Shown here one piece after another: positions 27,014-36,375 of a DNA stretch of 64,000 nt (position 1 is the stretch's first letter; every line of letters starts with the position of its first letter). Source of the stretch: Clostridiales bacterium Firm_16 (GTDB lineage Bacteria > Bacillota > Clostridia > Saccharofermentanales > Saccharofermentanaceae). The notes beneath the pieces are model-generated. The model ran no database searches. It was not told where the DNA came from and worked only from the letters and a program-made list of their open reading frames with translations. The DNA is taken from contig LVAV01000109.1 in assembly GCA_001604185.1 (NCBI GenBank), forward strand, positions 1 through 64,000, written 5' to 3'. A program made the position numbers and the translations under genes.

Positions 27014-30000
27014 ATGAAAAATCTAGGCATCAGTGTGGCGGTCGTTGCCGTAGCAGCAACGACCTTAGGGATCTGTACGCTTTCGACGCAGGCAAAAGTC
27101 CGCGCAGAAGGGGATGTGGCCATCAACGGGACGAATTTCCCGGACGAGAATTTCCGGGAATTCGTGAAGCAGTACGACAACTATCCGAAGGACGGCGTGC
27201 TTTCGCAGGTGGAGCTGGACGAGGTGCTGGAGATGGATTGCTCCGGCTGCCAGATCGAGTCCCTGGAAGGTATTTCCAATTTCAGTCTGCTTAAAGAACT
27301 GGACTGTTCCGATAACCGGTTGACCGAGCTGAACCTGAAGGGCATCTTCGACATCGAGATCCTGGACTGCAGCAACAATGAACTGGAGAGTCTGTCCTGG
27401 CCCTGCAAGCTGCGCGAGAACACTTCCGGCTTCGGCAATGCGCTGATCAAGAGTCTGGACTGTTCGCACAACAATCTTACGAGTCTGAGTCTGGACGGCA
27501 GTTCGTATCTGGAGCAGGTCGACTGCAGCTACAACCAGATCACCAGGATCTACTCGAGCCGTCTTTACAGCGTGAAGACCATCGACGTCTCCCACAATCC
27601 GGCGAAGCTGGTGAGCGAGCTGTCGAAATTCCCGAAGCTGGAGACCCTGAACTGCTCTTCCATGAATCTGACGGCTCTCGATCCTGCGACTATCAGGATC
27701 ACGGACCTCAAGTCCCTGGACTGCTCCAACAATCTGCTGAGCAGCCTGGATACCACCGCCATGAAGAATCTCGCGACCCTGGACTGCCATTCGAATGTTT
27801 TGACGACTTTTGCTGCGGCAAAAACTCTTGTTTCTTTGGATTGTAGTGATAACTGCCTTGGATCGGTGGGCCTCAGTTCCTGCACGGCGCTGAAGAAGGT
27901 GAACTGCAGCCGGAATTATCTGACGGCCAAGCCCGCTGTCCCGAGTGGCTGCACGCTGACCTACGATCCGCAGAAGAAGGTTCAGAGCGGGTATCTGGTC
28001 ATCGACCGTACCGCGTTCCCGGACGAGATCTTCTATGAGTTTGTAAAGACGAATTACGATACGAATCCTAAGGACGGATATCTGTCCGATGCGGAGATCC
28101 AGGCTGTCACCACCGTGGACTGCAAAGAGCTCGGTCTCACGGATCTTACCGGTATCGGATATTTCACATCCATGAACTATCTGAACTGCAGTCAGAACAA
28201 CTTGAAGACACTGGATCTGAGTAAGAATGAGAAACTGAGCTATCTATACTGCTTCGATAACCAGCTGACGGATATCACCTTCAGCATCAAGAGCAATATA
28301 CGTCAGCTTTATTGCCAGAACAATAAACTGAAGACTCTGAATACGACGACCTGGCCGGCGCTTTATGAACTGTACTGCCAGAATAACCGCCTGACGGGAC
28401 TGGATGTCAGCGCGAATACGAATCTTGACAAGCTTTATTTTGCAGGGAATGAAGTTTCCTCCATCGATGTATCCAACTGTACGGGACTCAAGCAGTTGAA
28501 TTTCGCCGATAACCTGATCGCCACGTTGGATGTCAGCAAGAATACCAAGCTTGCTTACCTGAATTGTTCCATGAACCGTCTGAAGAAACTGGATGTCAGT
28601 AAGAATGTTATGCTGAATCAACTGTTTTGTCATACGAACAGTCTGACTACGCTGGATCTGAGTGCATGTACGAGACTGGTCGAAGTGGACTGCAAGATGA
28701 ATTTCCTTACTTCGAAGCCCACCGTGCCCTCGGGTTGTGTTCTGTATTACGATCCGCAGTTACAGCTCTCGGGAAACTTTGTCCGTATCGATAAGACGAA
28801 TTTCCCGGATTCGGCCTTCCGTGACTTCGTAAGAAGTACTCTCGATACCACCCCGGATGGAATTCTTTTCCAGGATGAATTGAATGCAGTGGAAAAGATC
28901 AAATGCAGAAACTGCGGAATCGAAAACCTCGAGGGAATAGAGCTTTTCCCGAATCTGAATGATCTGAATTGTTCGGGTAATCCGATCAAGGATCTGGACC
29001 TCAGCGGTGTTCCGAACCTGAAAGTGCTGGATTGCTGTGATGTACCGATGACGAGTCTGGTCTTGAAGGACAGCCTGAAGCTGGAGACGCTTTATTGTAT
29101 CGGGATGGATCTGGAGAGCCTGGATCTGAGATTGAATTCGAATCTGAAGGAACTGTATTGCCGTGACAACAAGCTTACGAGCCTGAACCTGACGTATAAC
29201 ACGAAGCTGGAGACGTTGGACTGCCGGGGAAATCTGCTTACCACGATGGATCTTTCCGCCAACAAAGCGCTGGTCAGCATCGACTGTAGGGAAAACCCGA
29301 TGACCGCTCTGGTGGCGAGAAATCTTCCGGTACTGACCACGTTGTACTGTTCGGATATTCAGCTGGAGAGTCTGGATGTGAGCCAGGATCCTGCGCTTGA
29401 ATCGTTGGGCTGCCAGAATAATGCGCTTACCACATTGAATGTGGCAGGGTGCCGGAGCCTGGTCAGCATGAATTGCAGTTCGAATCAGTTGACTGTTCTG
29501 GACCTCAGCGACAGTACGAAACTTGAGAGGCTGGACTGCCAGGATAATAACCTGAATAGCCTGAAGATCCAGAATAGTACGGAACTCGTCGAACTGAACT
29601 GTTCGAATAATAAACTGGTGACACTTTCAATGACGCCTTTCACGAAGATGCGCACATTGGATTGCAGAAATAATAAACTGGGCGCGGTGTACACGGAGTA
29701 CATGACGGATCTTCAGTCCCTGAATTGTTCGAATAATGCACTTTCCTGGCTGAACTGCGATAATTGTCCGAACCTGCTTTCTCTGAATTGCAGTTTCAAC
29801 AGCATCGAGAGTATCAAGATCAGTAATTGCCCGAGCCTTAGGTATACTGACTGTACCTACAACTTCATCGAAGCCGTTCCTCAGGCGCACGGTAACGTGA
29901 TCTATAACCCGCAGAAGACGATCCTGAACATCCAGGGCGTCGGCGCGAGCGGCCTGACGACTTCGTCTGTGAAAGTATTCTGGCTCAAGAACGACGAAGC

Positions 30001-31150
30001 AGACGGATATGACGTGTATTACCGTCTTTCGACCGAGACCACCATGAAGATCTATAAGACCGTGAATTCTAAGGAGACCACGCAAGTCGAGGTCACCGGC
30101 CTGCAGGGACACAGCAAGGAGTATCACTTTGCTGTACGTGCGTACAAAAACGTGTCCGGTATAAAGGTGTATGGTGCGCTCAGTACTGTGGTCAGTGAAA
30201 GAGCTCTTCCGACGCCGACTCGTGCTCCGTCTGTTTCTCCGTCTGTATCGCCGTCACCGACCAGAAAAACGAGTCCGACTCCGACGAAGAAGAGTACGCC
30301 GACTCCGGTCGTCAAGCCGGGAAAACCTACGAATGTGAAGGCGGTTTCGGCTTCGGTGACTAGCGTAAATGTTTCCTGGAGCGCAGTGAGCGGAGCCACC
30401 GGCTATCAGGTGTGGAGATCGACCCAGAAAGACAGTGGATTTGTAGCTCTTGGATCGGTGACTGCCACCAGCCGTGTAAGTACGGGACTGACAACGGGAA
30501 CCACGTATTACTACAAAGTGCGTGCGTATAAGGAAACGAACGGAACGAAGTTGTATGGCGACTATAGTGCTGTCGTAAGTTGTGTTCCGAAGCCGGCAGT
30601 GCCGGGCAATGTGAAGGCTACGGTTGTGTCGCTGACGAAGGTGAGAGTGGCCTGGAGTGCAGTGACCGGTGCCACGGGTTATGAGGTCTATCGCTCGACC
30701 TCGCCCGATGGAACTTTCTCTAAACTCGGCGCGGTGACCACTACCAGCCGAGACTGTCCGGGTCTGACCACCGGCACGACCTATTACTTCAAGGTCCGTG
30801 CGTATAAGGAAGTCAACGGAACGAAGGTCTACAGTAATTACAGTGCTGTCGTAAGCTGTGTTCCGAAGCCGACGGCACCGACCAATGTGAAAGCAGTTGT
30901 TGCTTCGGCGACGAAGGTGACGGTCTCCTGGAACGCAGTCACCGGCGCGACGGGCTATGAGGTCTACCGTGCGACGTCTGCCAACGGACCCTATTCCAAG
31001 CTCGGCACCGTGACCACCACCAGCCGAGACTGCCCGGGTCTGACCACCGGCACGACCTACTACTTCAAGGTGCGCGCCTATGTGGAGATCAACGGAACGA
31101 AGTACTACAGTAACTACAGTACCGTAGTCAACGCAACACCCAAGAAATGA
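27014..31150 (+). CDS. Secreted LRR protein with C-terminal FN3 domains (LRR protein 2)
   Basis: A 1378-aa paralogue of the preceding gene with the same plan. Signal peptide (MKNLGISVAVVAVAATTLGICTLSTQA), then three LRR blocks with FPDxxFRxFV caps and EF-hand-like loops (YDNYPKDGVLSQVE, YDTNPKDGYLSDAE, LDTTPDGILFQDE), a divergent FN3 (about residues 970-1064), a Ser/Thr-Pro linker, and three FN3 domains almost identical to those of LRR protein 1. AGGAGAT lies 8 bases before the ATG. A strong terminator follows the stop. No membrane or wall anchor is visible, so attachment is unclear. Cys in the LRR core (LDCSxN) is usual for this clostridial LRR type. Confidence 0.87.
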   Translation: MKNLGISVAVVAVAATTLGICTLSTQAKVRAEGDVAINGTNFPDENFREFVKQYDNYPKDGVLSQVELDEVLEMDCSGCQIESLEGISNFSLLKELDCSDNRLTELNLKGIFDIEILDCSNNELESLSWPCKLRENTSGFGNALIKSLDCSHNNLTSLSLDGSSYLEQVDCSYNQITRIYSSRLYSVKTIDVSHNPAKLVSELSKFPKLETLNCSSMNLTALDPATIRITDLKSLDCSNNLLSSLDTTAMKNLATLDCHSNVLTTFAAAKTLVSLDCSDNCLGSVGLSSCTALKKVNCSRNYLTAKPAVPSGCTLTYDPQKKVQSGYLVIDRTAFPDEIFYEFVKTNYDTNPKDGYLSDAEIQAVTTVDCKELGLTDLTGIGYFTSMNYLNCSQNNLKTLDLSKNEKLSYLYCFDNQLTDITFSIKSNIRQLYCQNNKLKTLNTTTWPALYELYCQNNRLTGLDVSANTNLDKLYFAGNEVSSIDVSNCTGLKQLNFADNLIATLDVSKNTKLAYLNCSMNRLKKLDVSKNVMLNQLFCHTNSLTTLDLSACTRLVEVDCKMNFLTSKPTVPSGCVLYYDPQLQLSGNFVRIDKTNFPDSAFRDFVRSTLDTTPDGILFQDELNAVEKIKCRNCGIENLEGIELFPNLNDLNCSGNPIKDLDLSGVPNLKVLDCCDVPMTSLVLKDSLKLETLYCIGMDLESLDLRLNSNLKELYCRDNKLTSLNLTYNTKLETLDCRGNLLTTMDLSANKALVSIDCRENPMTALVARNLPVLTTLYCSDIQLESLDVSQDPALESLGCQNNALTTLNVAGCRSLVSMNCSSNQLTVLDLSDSTKLERLDCQDNNLNSLKIQNSTELVELNCSNNKLVTLSMTPFTKMRTLDCRNNKLGAVYTEYMTDLQSLNCSNNALSWLNCDNCPNLLSLNCSFNSIESIKISNCPSLRYTDCTYNFIEAVPQAHGNVIYNPQKTILNIQGVGASGLTTSSVKVFWLKNDEADGYDVYYRLSTETTMKIYKTVNSKETTQVEVTGLQGHSKEYHFAVRAYKNVSGIKVYGALSTVVSERALPTPTRAPSVSPSVSPSPTRKTSPTPTKKSTPTPVVKPGKPTNVKAVSASVTSVNVSWSAVSGATGYQVWRSTQKDSGFVALGSVTATSRVSTGLTTGTTYYYKVRAYKETNGTKLYGDYSAVVSCVPKPAVPGNVKATVVSLTKVRVAWSAVTGATGYEVYRSTSPDGTFSKLGAVTTTSRDCPGLTTGTTYYFKVRAYKEVNGTKVYSNYSAVVSCVPKPTAPTNVKAVVASATKVTVSWNAVTGATGYEVYRATSANGPYSKLGTVTTTSRDCPGLTTGTTYYFKVRAYVEINGTKYYSNYSTVVNATPKK
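30269..31150 (+). repeat. 882-bp direct repeat, copy 2 (three FN3 domains)
   Basis: Second copy of the linker/FN3 cassette of 26016-26897, in the same orientation and register, ending at the stop codon of LRR protein 2. Confidence 0.92.
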
Positions 31151-31155
31151 TTCGG

Positions 31156-31187
31156 ACCGGCACCTCAAAAGAGGTGCCGGTTTTTTT
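31156..31187 (+). terminator. Rho-independent terminator after LRR protein 2
   Basis: Stem CCGGCACCTC/GAGGTGCCGG with an AAAA loop followed by seven T. It begins 6 bases after the stop codon. Confidence 0.93.
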
Positions 31188-31331
31188 GCCGTAGGATGGG
31201 GCGAATTCGCGCGCGTCCCTTGCATCTGCATGGGTGCATGGGTAAGATGGAAGGTAGGACGTGCGTCGCGTCCGGACCTCGCGGCGGGACGCAATTTACG
31301 CATCAAGGTTAACAGGTATGGAGGAACGTCT

Positions 31332-33983
31332 ATGAAAAAATCGATCGTACTACTGGCGGGTCTGATGACAGCTGCTCTGTCGGTGCCCGCTGCAACTGCG
31401 CTGGCAAATGATACGGCTACGGCACCGGAGGCCGCGGACATCGCCATCAACGAGAAGAACTTCCCCGATGAGATTTTCCGCTCTTACGTGCAACTGAATT
31501 TCGATACGGACTGCAACGAGAAACTCAGTCCTGCTGAAATCGACGCGGTTCTGGAGATCGATGTGGCGGGATTCGGGCTCACGAGCCTGAAAGGAATCGA
31601 GTATTTCAAGAGTATCGGTACTCTGGATTGCTCCTGTAACGAGCTGACATCCCTGGACCTCAGCAACAATAAGTATCTATACGACGTGGAGTGCTTTTCG
31701 AATAAGCTTACGACTTTGTCTGTGAAGAATTGTAAGGATCTGGAGTACTTGAGCTGCGACCAGAACTATCTGAAGACACTGGACGTGTCCGGCAATACGA
31801 AGCTGGTTACCTTGACATGCTCTGTCAACGATCTGAGCGAATTGAAGATATCGAACAACAAGGAGCTGAAGAATCTGTACTGCGGAAACCTTGATTATAT
31901 TCACAGTGACAGCGAATGGGATACAAGCACGAATTTGAATCCTCGCCAGCCCAATAACCATATCAAGAGCCTTGATCTAAGCAATAACAAAGGACTTGTC
32001 AGTTTCAACTGTTGTGGTAATCAGCTTACGCAGTTAAATCTTGACAACTGTCAGGAGCTGAAAGAACTGAACTGTAACGACAACAAGATTCAGAAATTGA
32101 GTCTTTCGAAAACGTATGCTCTATATTATTTCGAATGTGCTCGTAACGAGATCGCGGAACTGGATCTGAAAGACTGCAAGAAGCTGTATATTCTGTGGTG
32201 CGAATATAACAAACTTAGCAAATTGGATGTCAGGAATCAGAGTGAACTGAGTTGGCTGATCGCCAACAATAACCAGATCGAAGAATTGGATTTGGGTAAG
32301 ATTAAGAAACTCCAGAATCTGGGACTGGCGACAAATAAACTGACCAAATTGAATGTGAGTTATTTGATGAATTTGGAAGACCTGGGTATAGGCGGAAATA
32401 ACATTAGCAAGATTGATGTTTCAGCTTGTACGAAACTTGAATATTTGTCTGTAGGATCGAATCCGATAGAGAAACTGGATCTGACCAAGAATACGAAACT
32501 GAGATACATTGAGGCAACAGAATGCAAACTCAAAACGATAGATCTGTCCAAGAATACCAAGCTTGAGTATGCATATCTTTGGCAGAACAAGCTTACTTCC
32601 GTTGACCTGCCTAAACTGGGTGAGCTGAGACAAATCAGGGTTGAAGAAAACGCTCTCACTCAGCTTGACATCACGAGTTGCTTGAAACTGATCAGCGTTA
32701 GTGCTTCAAGCAATAAGTTAAGCAAGATGGACTTTTCTCAGAATCCGGAATTGCAAAGGGTGTTTATGGATGATAACCAATTCACCCAATTGGATCTGAG
32801 TGCCTGCACGAAGCTGGAGTATTTGGTAGCGGAGCGGAACAAACTTACTTCCGTGAAACTTCCCGCCAAAGCGACTGAATTTCGTCTTTTGAATGTGGCT
32901 TACAATGAACTAAGGAAACTGGATGTTTCGGGGGCTCCGAATCTTGAGATCCTGCATGTGTACAACAATAAGATTGGAGAACTGAACCTTGCCAATAACA
33001 AGAAGCTGAACAGCCTGCTGCTTCATGAAAACGAGTTAAGAAACCTGGATATTTCAATGTGCAAGGATATCGTAGATGCCCTGAACAAATACGGCGTGGA
33101 GAAGAAGGATGGGTTTAACTATTACTATTGCACGGCTAAAGTGGATGGAGTTGAGCACGAATATTTTACGTTAGATACCAAGGTGGCCCTCAAGGGTTAC
33201 AAGCTTCCTGAACCGCCGACTTCTGAAGATCCGTCTTTCGAGGATTTCGTTGAACGTCTTTATACCGTGGCCCTTGGCCGTGCTTCTGAACCGGAAGGTA
33301 AGGAGTTCTGGGTCAAGCAGGTAGTAGAAGAAGGGAAGACCGGTGCCGACTGCGCTCGCTTCTTCTTGCTAGACGCAGATGAGTTCATGAAGCGCGGACT
33401 TTCAGTGGATGAATTTGTTGAGACTCTATATGCCACATTCTTCGATCGTGAATCCGATGCTGCCGGTAAGAAGGGCTGGGTGGATGCCATCTCTTCCGGA
33501 GCGAAGACTCGCGCCGAGGTGGTGAATGATTTCATTGAGTCTACCGAATGGTGTGATGTCTGCGCCACCTATGGCGTAAAGTCCGGTGCCCGGTATCACA
33601 AGGCTACGAAGCCTTCGAAGAATGCCATCAACTTCGCAACCCGTCTGTACACCTGCTGTCTGAAGCGCGACGCAGAAGAGGGCGGACTGCAGTATTGGGC
33701 TCTGGCTCTGACAAATCTTGAGAAGACCGGTGCCGAGGCGGCCCAGTTCTTCTTCGAGAGCGATGAGTTCATCGGTTATAAGACAAGCGATAAGGAATAT
33801 CTGTTGAGACTGTATACGACCTTCATGGACAGAGATCCTGCAGCCGACGAGATCGACTACTGGCTCGGCGAGATCGCCGGCGGCCGCCAGACCCGCCACA
33901 GCATCCTTGCTTTCTTCGCACAGTCCAAGGAATTCACCGGCATCTGCAAGCAGTACGGCATCGAGCGCGGCACCATCGAGTGA
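31332..33983 (+). CDS. Secreted LRR protein with C-terminal DUF4214 domains (LRR protein 3)
   Basis: An 883-aa secreted protein. TGGAGGA ends 6 bases before the ATG at 31332, which opens a signal peptide (MKKSIVLLAGLMTAALSVPAATALA). The longer track start at 31230 is upstream of this and unlikely. One LRR cap (FPDEIFRSYV, FDTDCNEKLSPAE) leads into a single long LRR array (about residues 85-580). DUF4214-type repeats then follow (EDFVERLYTVALGRASEPEGKEFW, VDEFVETLYATFFDRESDAAGKKGW, and two more after residue 755), ending ICKQYGIERGTIE. DUF4214 is a helical repeat domain found in secreted and surface-layer-associated proteins and could be the cell-surface attachment part. The FN3 tail of its two neighbours is absent. 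Confidence 0.87.
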   Translation: MKKSIVLLAGLMTAALSVPAATALANDTATAPEAADIAINEKNFPDEIFRSYVQLNFDTDCNEKLSPAEIDAVLEIDVAGFGLTSLKGIEYFKSIGTLDCSCNELTSLDLSNNKYLYDVECFSNKLTTLSVKNCKDLEYLSCDQNYLKTLDVSGNTKLVTLTCSVNDLSELKISNNKELKNLYCGNLDYIHSDSEWDTSTNLNPRQPNNHIKSLDLSNNKGLVSFNCCGNQLTQLNLDNCQELKELNCNDNKIQKLSLSKTYALYYFECARNEIAELDLKDCKKLYILWCEYNKLSKLDVRNQSELSWLIANNNQIEELDLGKIKKLQNLGLATNKLTKLNVSYLMNLEDLGIGGNNISKIDVSACTKLEYLSVGSNPIEKLDLTKNTKLRYIEATECKLKTIDLSKNTKLEYAYLWQNKLTSVDLPKLGELRQIRVEENALTQLDITSCLKLISVSASSNKLSKMDFSQNPELQRVFMDDNQFTQLDLSACTKLEYLVAERNKLTSVKLPAKATEFRLLNVAYNELRKLDVSGAPNLEILHVYNNKIGELNLANNKKLNSLLLHENELRNLDISMCKDIVDALNKYGVEKKDGFNYYYCTAKVDGVEHEYFTLDTKVALKGYKLPEPPTSEDPSFEDFVERLYTVALGRASEPEGKEFWVKQVVEEGKTGADCARFFLLDADEFMKRGLSVDEFVETLYATFFDRESDAAGKKGWVDAISSGAKTRAEVVNDFIESTEWCDVCATYGVKSGARYHKATKPSKNAINFATRLYTCCLKRDAEEGGLQYWALALTNLEKTGAEAAQFFFESDEFIGYKTSDKEYLLRLYTTFMDRDPAADEIDYWLGEIAGGRQTRHSILAFFAQSKEFTGICKQYGIERGTIE

Positions 33984-34065
33984 TCGCCCGCCTCGCGCCG
34001 CGCGGGAAAGCTTCTGAATTCGCAAGAATCCCCAATCCGTGTGAAGAGTCATTTGATTTTTCTGC

Positions 34066-34104
34066 TATAATGCTCATGGGCGTTGAAACACCCATGAGCT
34101 TTTT
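34066..34104 (+). promoter_or_regulatory. Overlapping -10 box and upstream-gene terminator
   Basis: TATAAT at 34066-34071 is directly followed by a 9-bp stem GCTCATGGG/CCCATGAGC (34072-34080, 34091-34099) and TTTTT. For transcripts coming from LRR protein 3 this is an intrinsic terminator. For the symporter gene, start near 34078 would fall inside the 5' arm, so new transcripts would escape the hairpin. No clear -35 box. Confidence 0.6.
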
Positions 34105-34123
34105 GTTGGGGGAGTGAGTAATC

Positions 34124-35665
34124 ATGCGTGACAAGTGGTCATCGAGATCGACCTTTATTCTGGCTGCCATCGGTTCGGCCGTCGGCCTCGGAAATGCCTG
34201 GCGTTTCCCGGGACTGGCTTCCAAATACGGCGGAGGCGCATTCCTTTTCGTATATCTTCTGGCGATGCTGGTCATCGGTATCCCGCTTCTTATGGTGGAG
34301 ATCTCCGTGGCAAGACACACGAAGCAGAGTGCACCGGGTTCCATGCGCGCATTGAATAAAAAAGCCGAAGGCATCGGCTGGCTTGCCGTCTCCAACGGTA
34401 TCGGCATCTCCATCTACTATGCCGCAGTTTTTGCATGGGTCATCCTGATGTTCTTCATGAGCTTCAAGTTCATGGGCATGACCGGCGACACACAGGCCGC
34501 AAGCTCCCTCTGGGCAGAGACCATCAAGACCACCGGAACCACATCCGGCTACACGACCATTGCCTGGCCGGTACTGATCTGCCTGCTGATCGCATGGGCA
34601 CTTTGCTATCTCTGCATCCGCAACGGTACGACGACGGTAGGTAAAGTCGTCAAATACACTGTCTCTCTTCCGGTCATCTGTCTTCTGGTGCTGGCAGTGC
34701 GTGGATTCACCATGCCCGGCGCCCTCGACGGCGTAGCCAAACTTTTCATACCGAAATGGAGCGCCCTGGCGGATTCCAATCTCTGGATCGATGCCATCGG
34801 ACAGGTATTCTATTCCTTGTCCACATCTATGGCCATCATGTTCGCATACGGATCATTCCTCGACAGCAAAGCCAACATCGCGGTGGACTCCATTATCATT
34901 GCCTTCTCCGACATGATCATCAGTGTCCTGGCAGGTATCGTAATGTTCACCACTATGGCGGGCGTCGGCATGCTGGACAATATGTCCGCATCCGGTATCG
35001 CGACAGCCTTCATTATTTATCCGCAGGCCATCGTTAAGCTTTCCAACAGCGGTGTCGTCAACATGATCTTCGCATTCATCTTCTATTTCTGCCTGATCAC
35101 GCTGGCCATCGACTCCCTGTTCTCCATCGTGGAAGGTATCTCCACGGCACTTTCGGATAAATTCCACCTTAATAAGAAAAAAACTACGCTCACGATCTGC
35201 ATCATCGAGGGTGTGCTGAGCCTCATTTTTGTAACCGGTGCAGGTCTGGCGGTGCTGGATATCGCAGACTATTTCATCAACAGTTACACCTTGATCCTCA
35301 CAGGTATCCTCGAGGTGATCGTGGCGGGCTGGTTCTTCAAGACCACGAAGATCCTGGAGCAGATCAACCGCAACACCAAGTCCTTCAAGATGCCGGGCTG
35401 GTGGCTGATTCCTTCCATCAAAGTCATATCCCCAGTGGTACTGGGTGGACTCTTCGTGTGGAATGTGGTCAACCTCATCCGTGCCGGCGGTGTCTATGGT
35501 AAGAGCGACGGCTACTCCCTGACAGCCAATATCCTCTTCGGATGGGTGATCATTCTCCTGATCCTGCTGTCCGGACTGATCATCAAAGCCATCGTCCGCT
35601 ACAAGATGAAGAGCGGTTACCAGGAAGACGAACGGACCTGGGACGAATTCTCTGACGAAGAATAA
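34124..35665 (+). CDS. Sodium-dependent amino-acid symporter of the NSS/SNF family
   Basis: A 513-aa LeuT-fold transporter that would import an amino acid or related amine with Na+. TM1 carries the family hallmark GSAVGLGNAWRFP (about residues 19-31), forming the Na1/Na2 and substrate sites, and KYGGGAFLFVYL follows as the usual TM2. About 11-12 hydrophobic segments are visible and the C-terminus is acidic. The substrate cannot be read from sequence; bacterial members carry Leu, Trp, Tyr, Met and others. GGGGGAG lies 7 bases before the ATG. It has its own promoter and stands 23 bases before the two-component genes. Confidence 0.92.
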   Translation: MRDKWSSRSTFILAAIGSAVGLGNAWRFPGLASKYGGGAFLFVYLLAMLVIGIPLLMVEISVARHTKQSAPGSMRALNKKAEGIGWLAVSNGIGISIYYAAVFAWVILMFFMSFKFMGMTGDTQAASSLWAETIKTTGTTSGYTTIAWPVLICLLIAWALCYLCIRNGTTTVGKVVKYTVSLPVICLLVLAVRGFTMPGALDGVAKLFIPKWSALADSNLWIDAIGQVFYSLSTSMAIMFAYGSFLDSKANIAVDSIIIAFSDMIISVLAGIVMFTTMAGVGMLDNMSASGIATAFIIYPQAIVKLSNSGVVNMIFAFIFYFCLITLAIDSLFSIVEGISTALSDKFHLNKKKTTLTICIIEGVLSLIFVTGAGLAVLDIADYFINSYTLILTGILEVIVAGWFFKTTKILEQINRNTKSFKMPGWWLIPSIKVISPVVLGGLFVWNVVNLIRAGGVYGKSDGYSLTANILFGWVIILLILLSGLIIKAIVRYKMKSGYQEDERTWDEFSDEE

Positions 35666-35688
35666 GTCGATGGAATGAGGGGAGAGTT

Positions 35689-36375
35689 ATGGAGAAGAAA
35701 CGGATCCTGATCGTAGATGACGAAGCAGACCTTGCCGGCATTATATCCGAAATGCTGACAGGCTGTGGATTTCTGACCGACCAGGCCGGCAGTGCCGAGG
35801 AAGCTTTTTCCCTTCTTACGCAAAAGAACTACCACCTCATTCTTCTGGACATTAACCTTCCGGACCAAAGCGGCTTTGAGATCTGTAAGGAATTGCGTCA
35901 TGTGTCCAAAGTGCCGGTGATCTTTGCCAGCGCCAGGACGACGGAGAATGACCGGATCACCGGATTCGATATCGGCGGCGATGATTTCCTTCAGAAACCT
36001 TATTCGATGAAGGAACTGCTGTCCCGGGTCAATGCGCTGTTACGCCGCGCTTACGGGGAGGAAAATCAGGAAGAACTCTCCTTCGGTCAGGTGAAGATCC
36101 AGCCTTCGGACCGTACTGTCACGAAAGCCGGCAAGCCGGTCAAGATGGCCAACCGGGAATTCGATTTGCTTTTATACCTTGTGAGAAATAAGAATACTGC
36201 AATTCCTAAGGAGACGATCCTCCAGGATGTCTGGGGCGCGTTTTCCGAAGTGGAACCGCTGACCCTTACTGTGCATATCCGCTGGCTTCGGGAAAAACTG
36301 GAAGAGGATCCGGCGAATCCGAAGTATATCAAGACGATCTGGCGGATGGGCTATATGCTGGAGGATAACGCATGA
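35689..36375 (+). CDS. OmpR/PhoB-family response regulator
   Basis: A 228-aa regulator. Receiver domain: DDE at 10-12, phosphorylation site D54 (LILLDINLPD), Ser/Lys switch residues (ASARTTEN, FLQKPYSMKEL). Winged-helix DNA-binding domain from about 130, with the recognition region NREFDLLLYLVRNKN and the ending YIKTIWRMGYML. GGGGAGA precedes the ATG. It overlaps the histidine kinase gene by 4 bases (ATGA). A direct repeat fitting an OmpR-type dimer site lies in front of the downstream ABC transporter genes. Confidence 0.93.
   Translation: MEKKRILIVDDEADLAGIISEMLTGCGFLTDQAGSAEEAFSLLTQKNYHLILLDINLPDQSGFEICKELRHVSKVPVIFASARTTENDRITGFDIGGDDFLQKPYSMKELLSRVNALLRRAYGEENQEELSFGQVKIQPSDRTVTKAGKPVKMANREFDLLLYLVRNKNTAIPKETILQDVWGAFSEVEPLTLTVHIRWLREKLEEDPANPKYIKTIWRMGYMLEDNA

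Noticed and set aside
31230-31331. 34-codon N-terminal extension of LRR protein 3
   Set aside because: TGGAGGA and the signal peptide fix the start at 31332.
30254-31450. 398-aa minus-strand ORF over the FN3 cassette
   Set aside because: Antisense to conserved FN3 domains and to the terminator at 31156; not protein-like.
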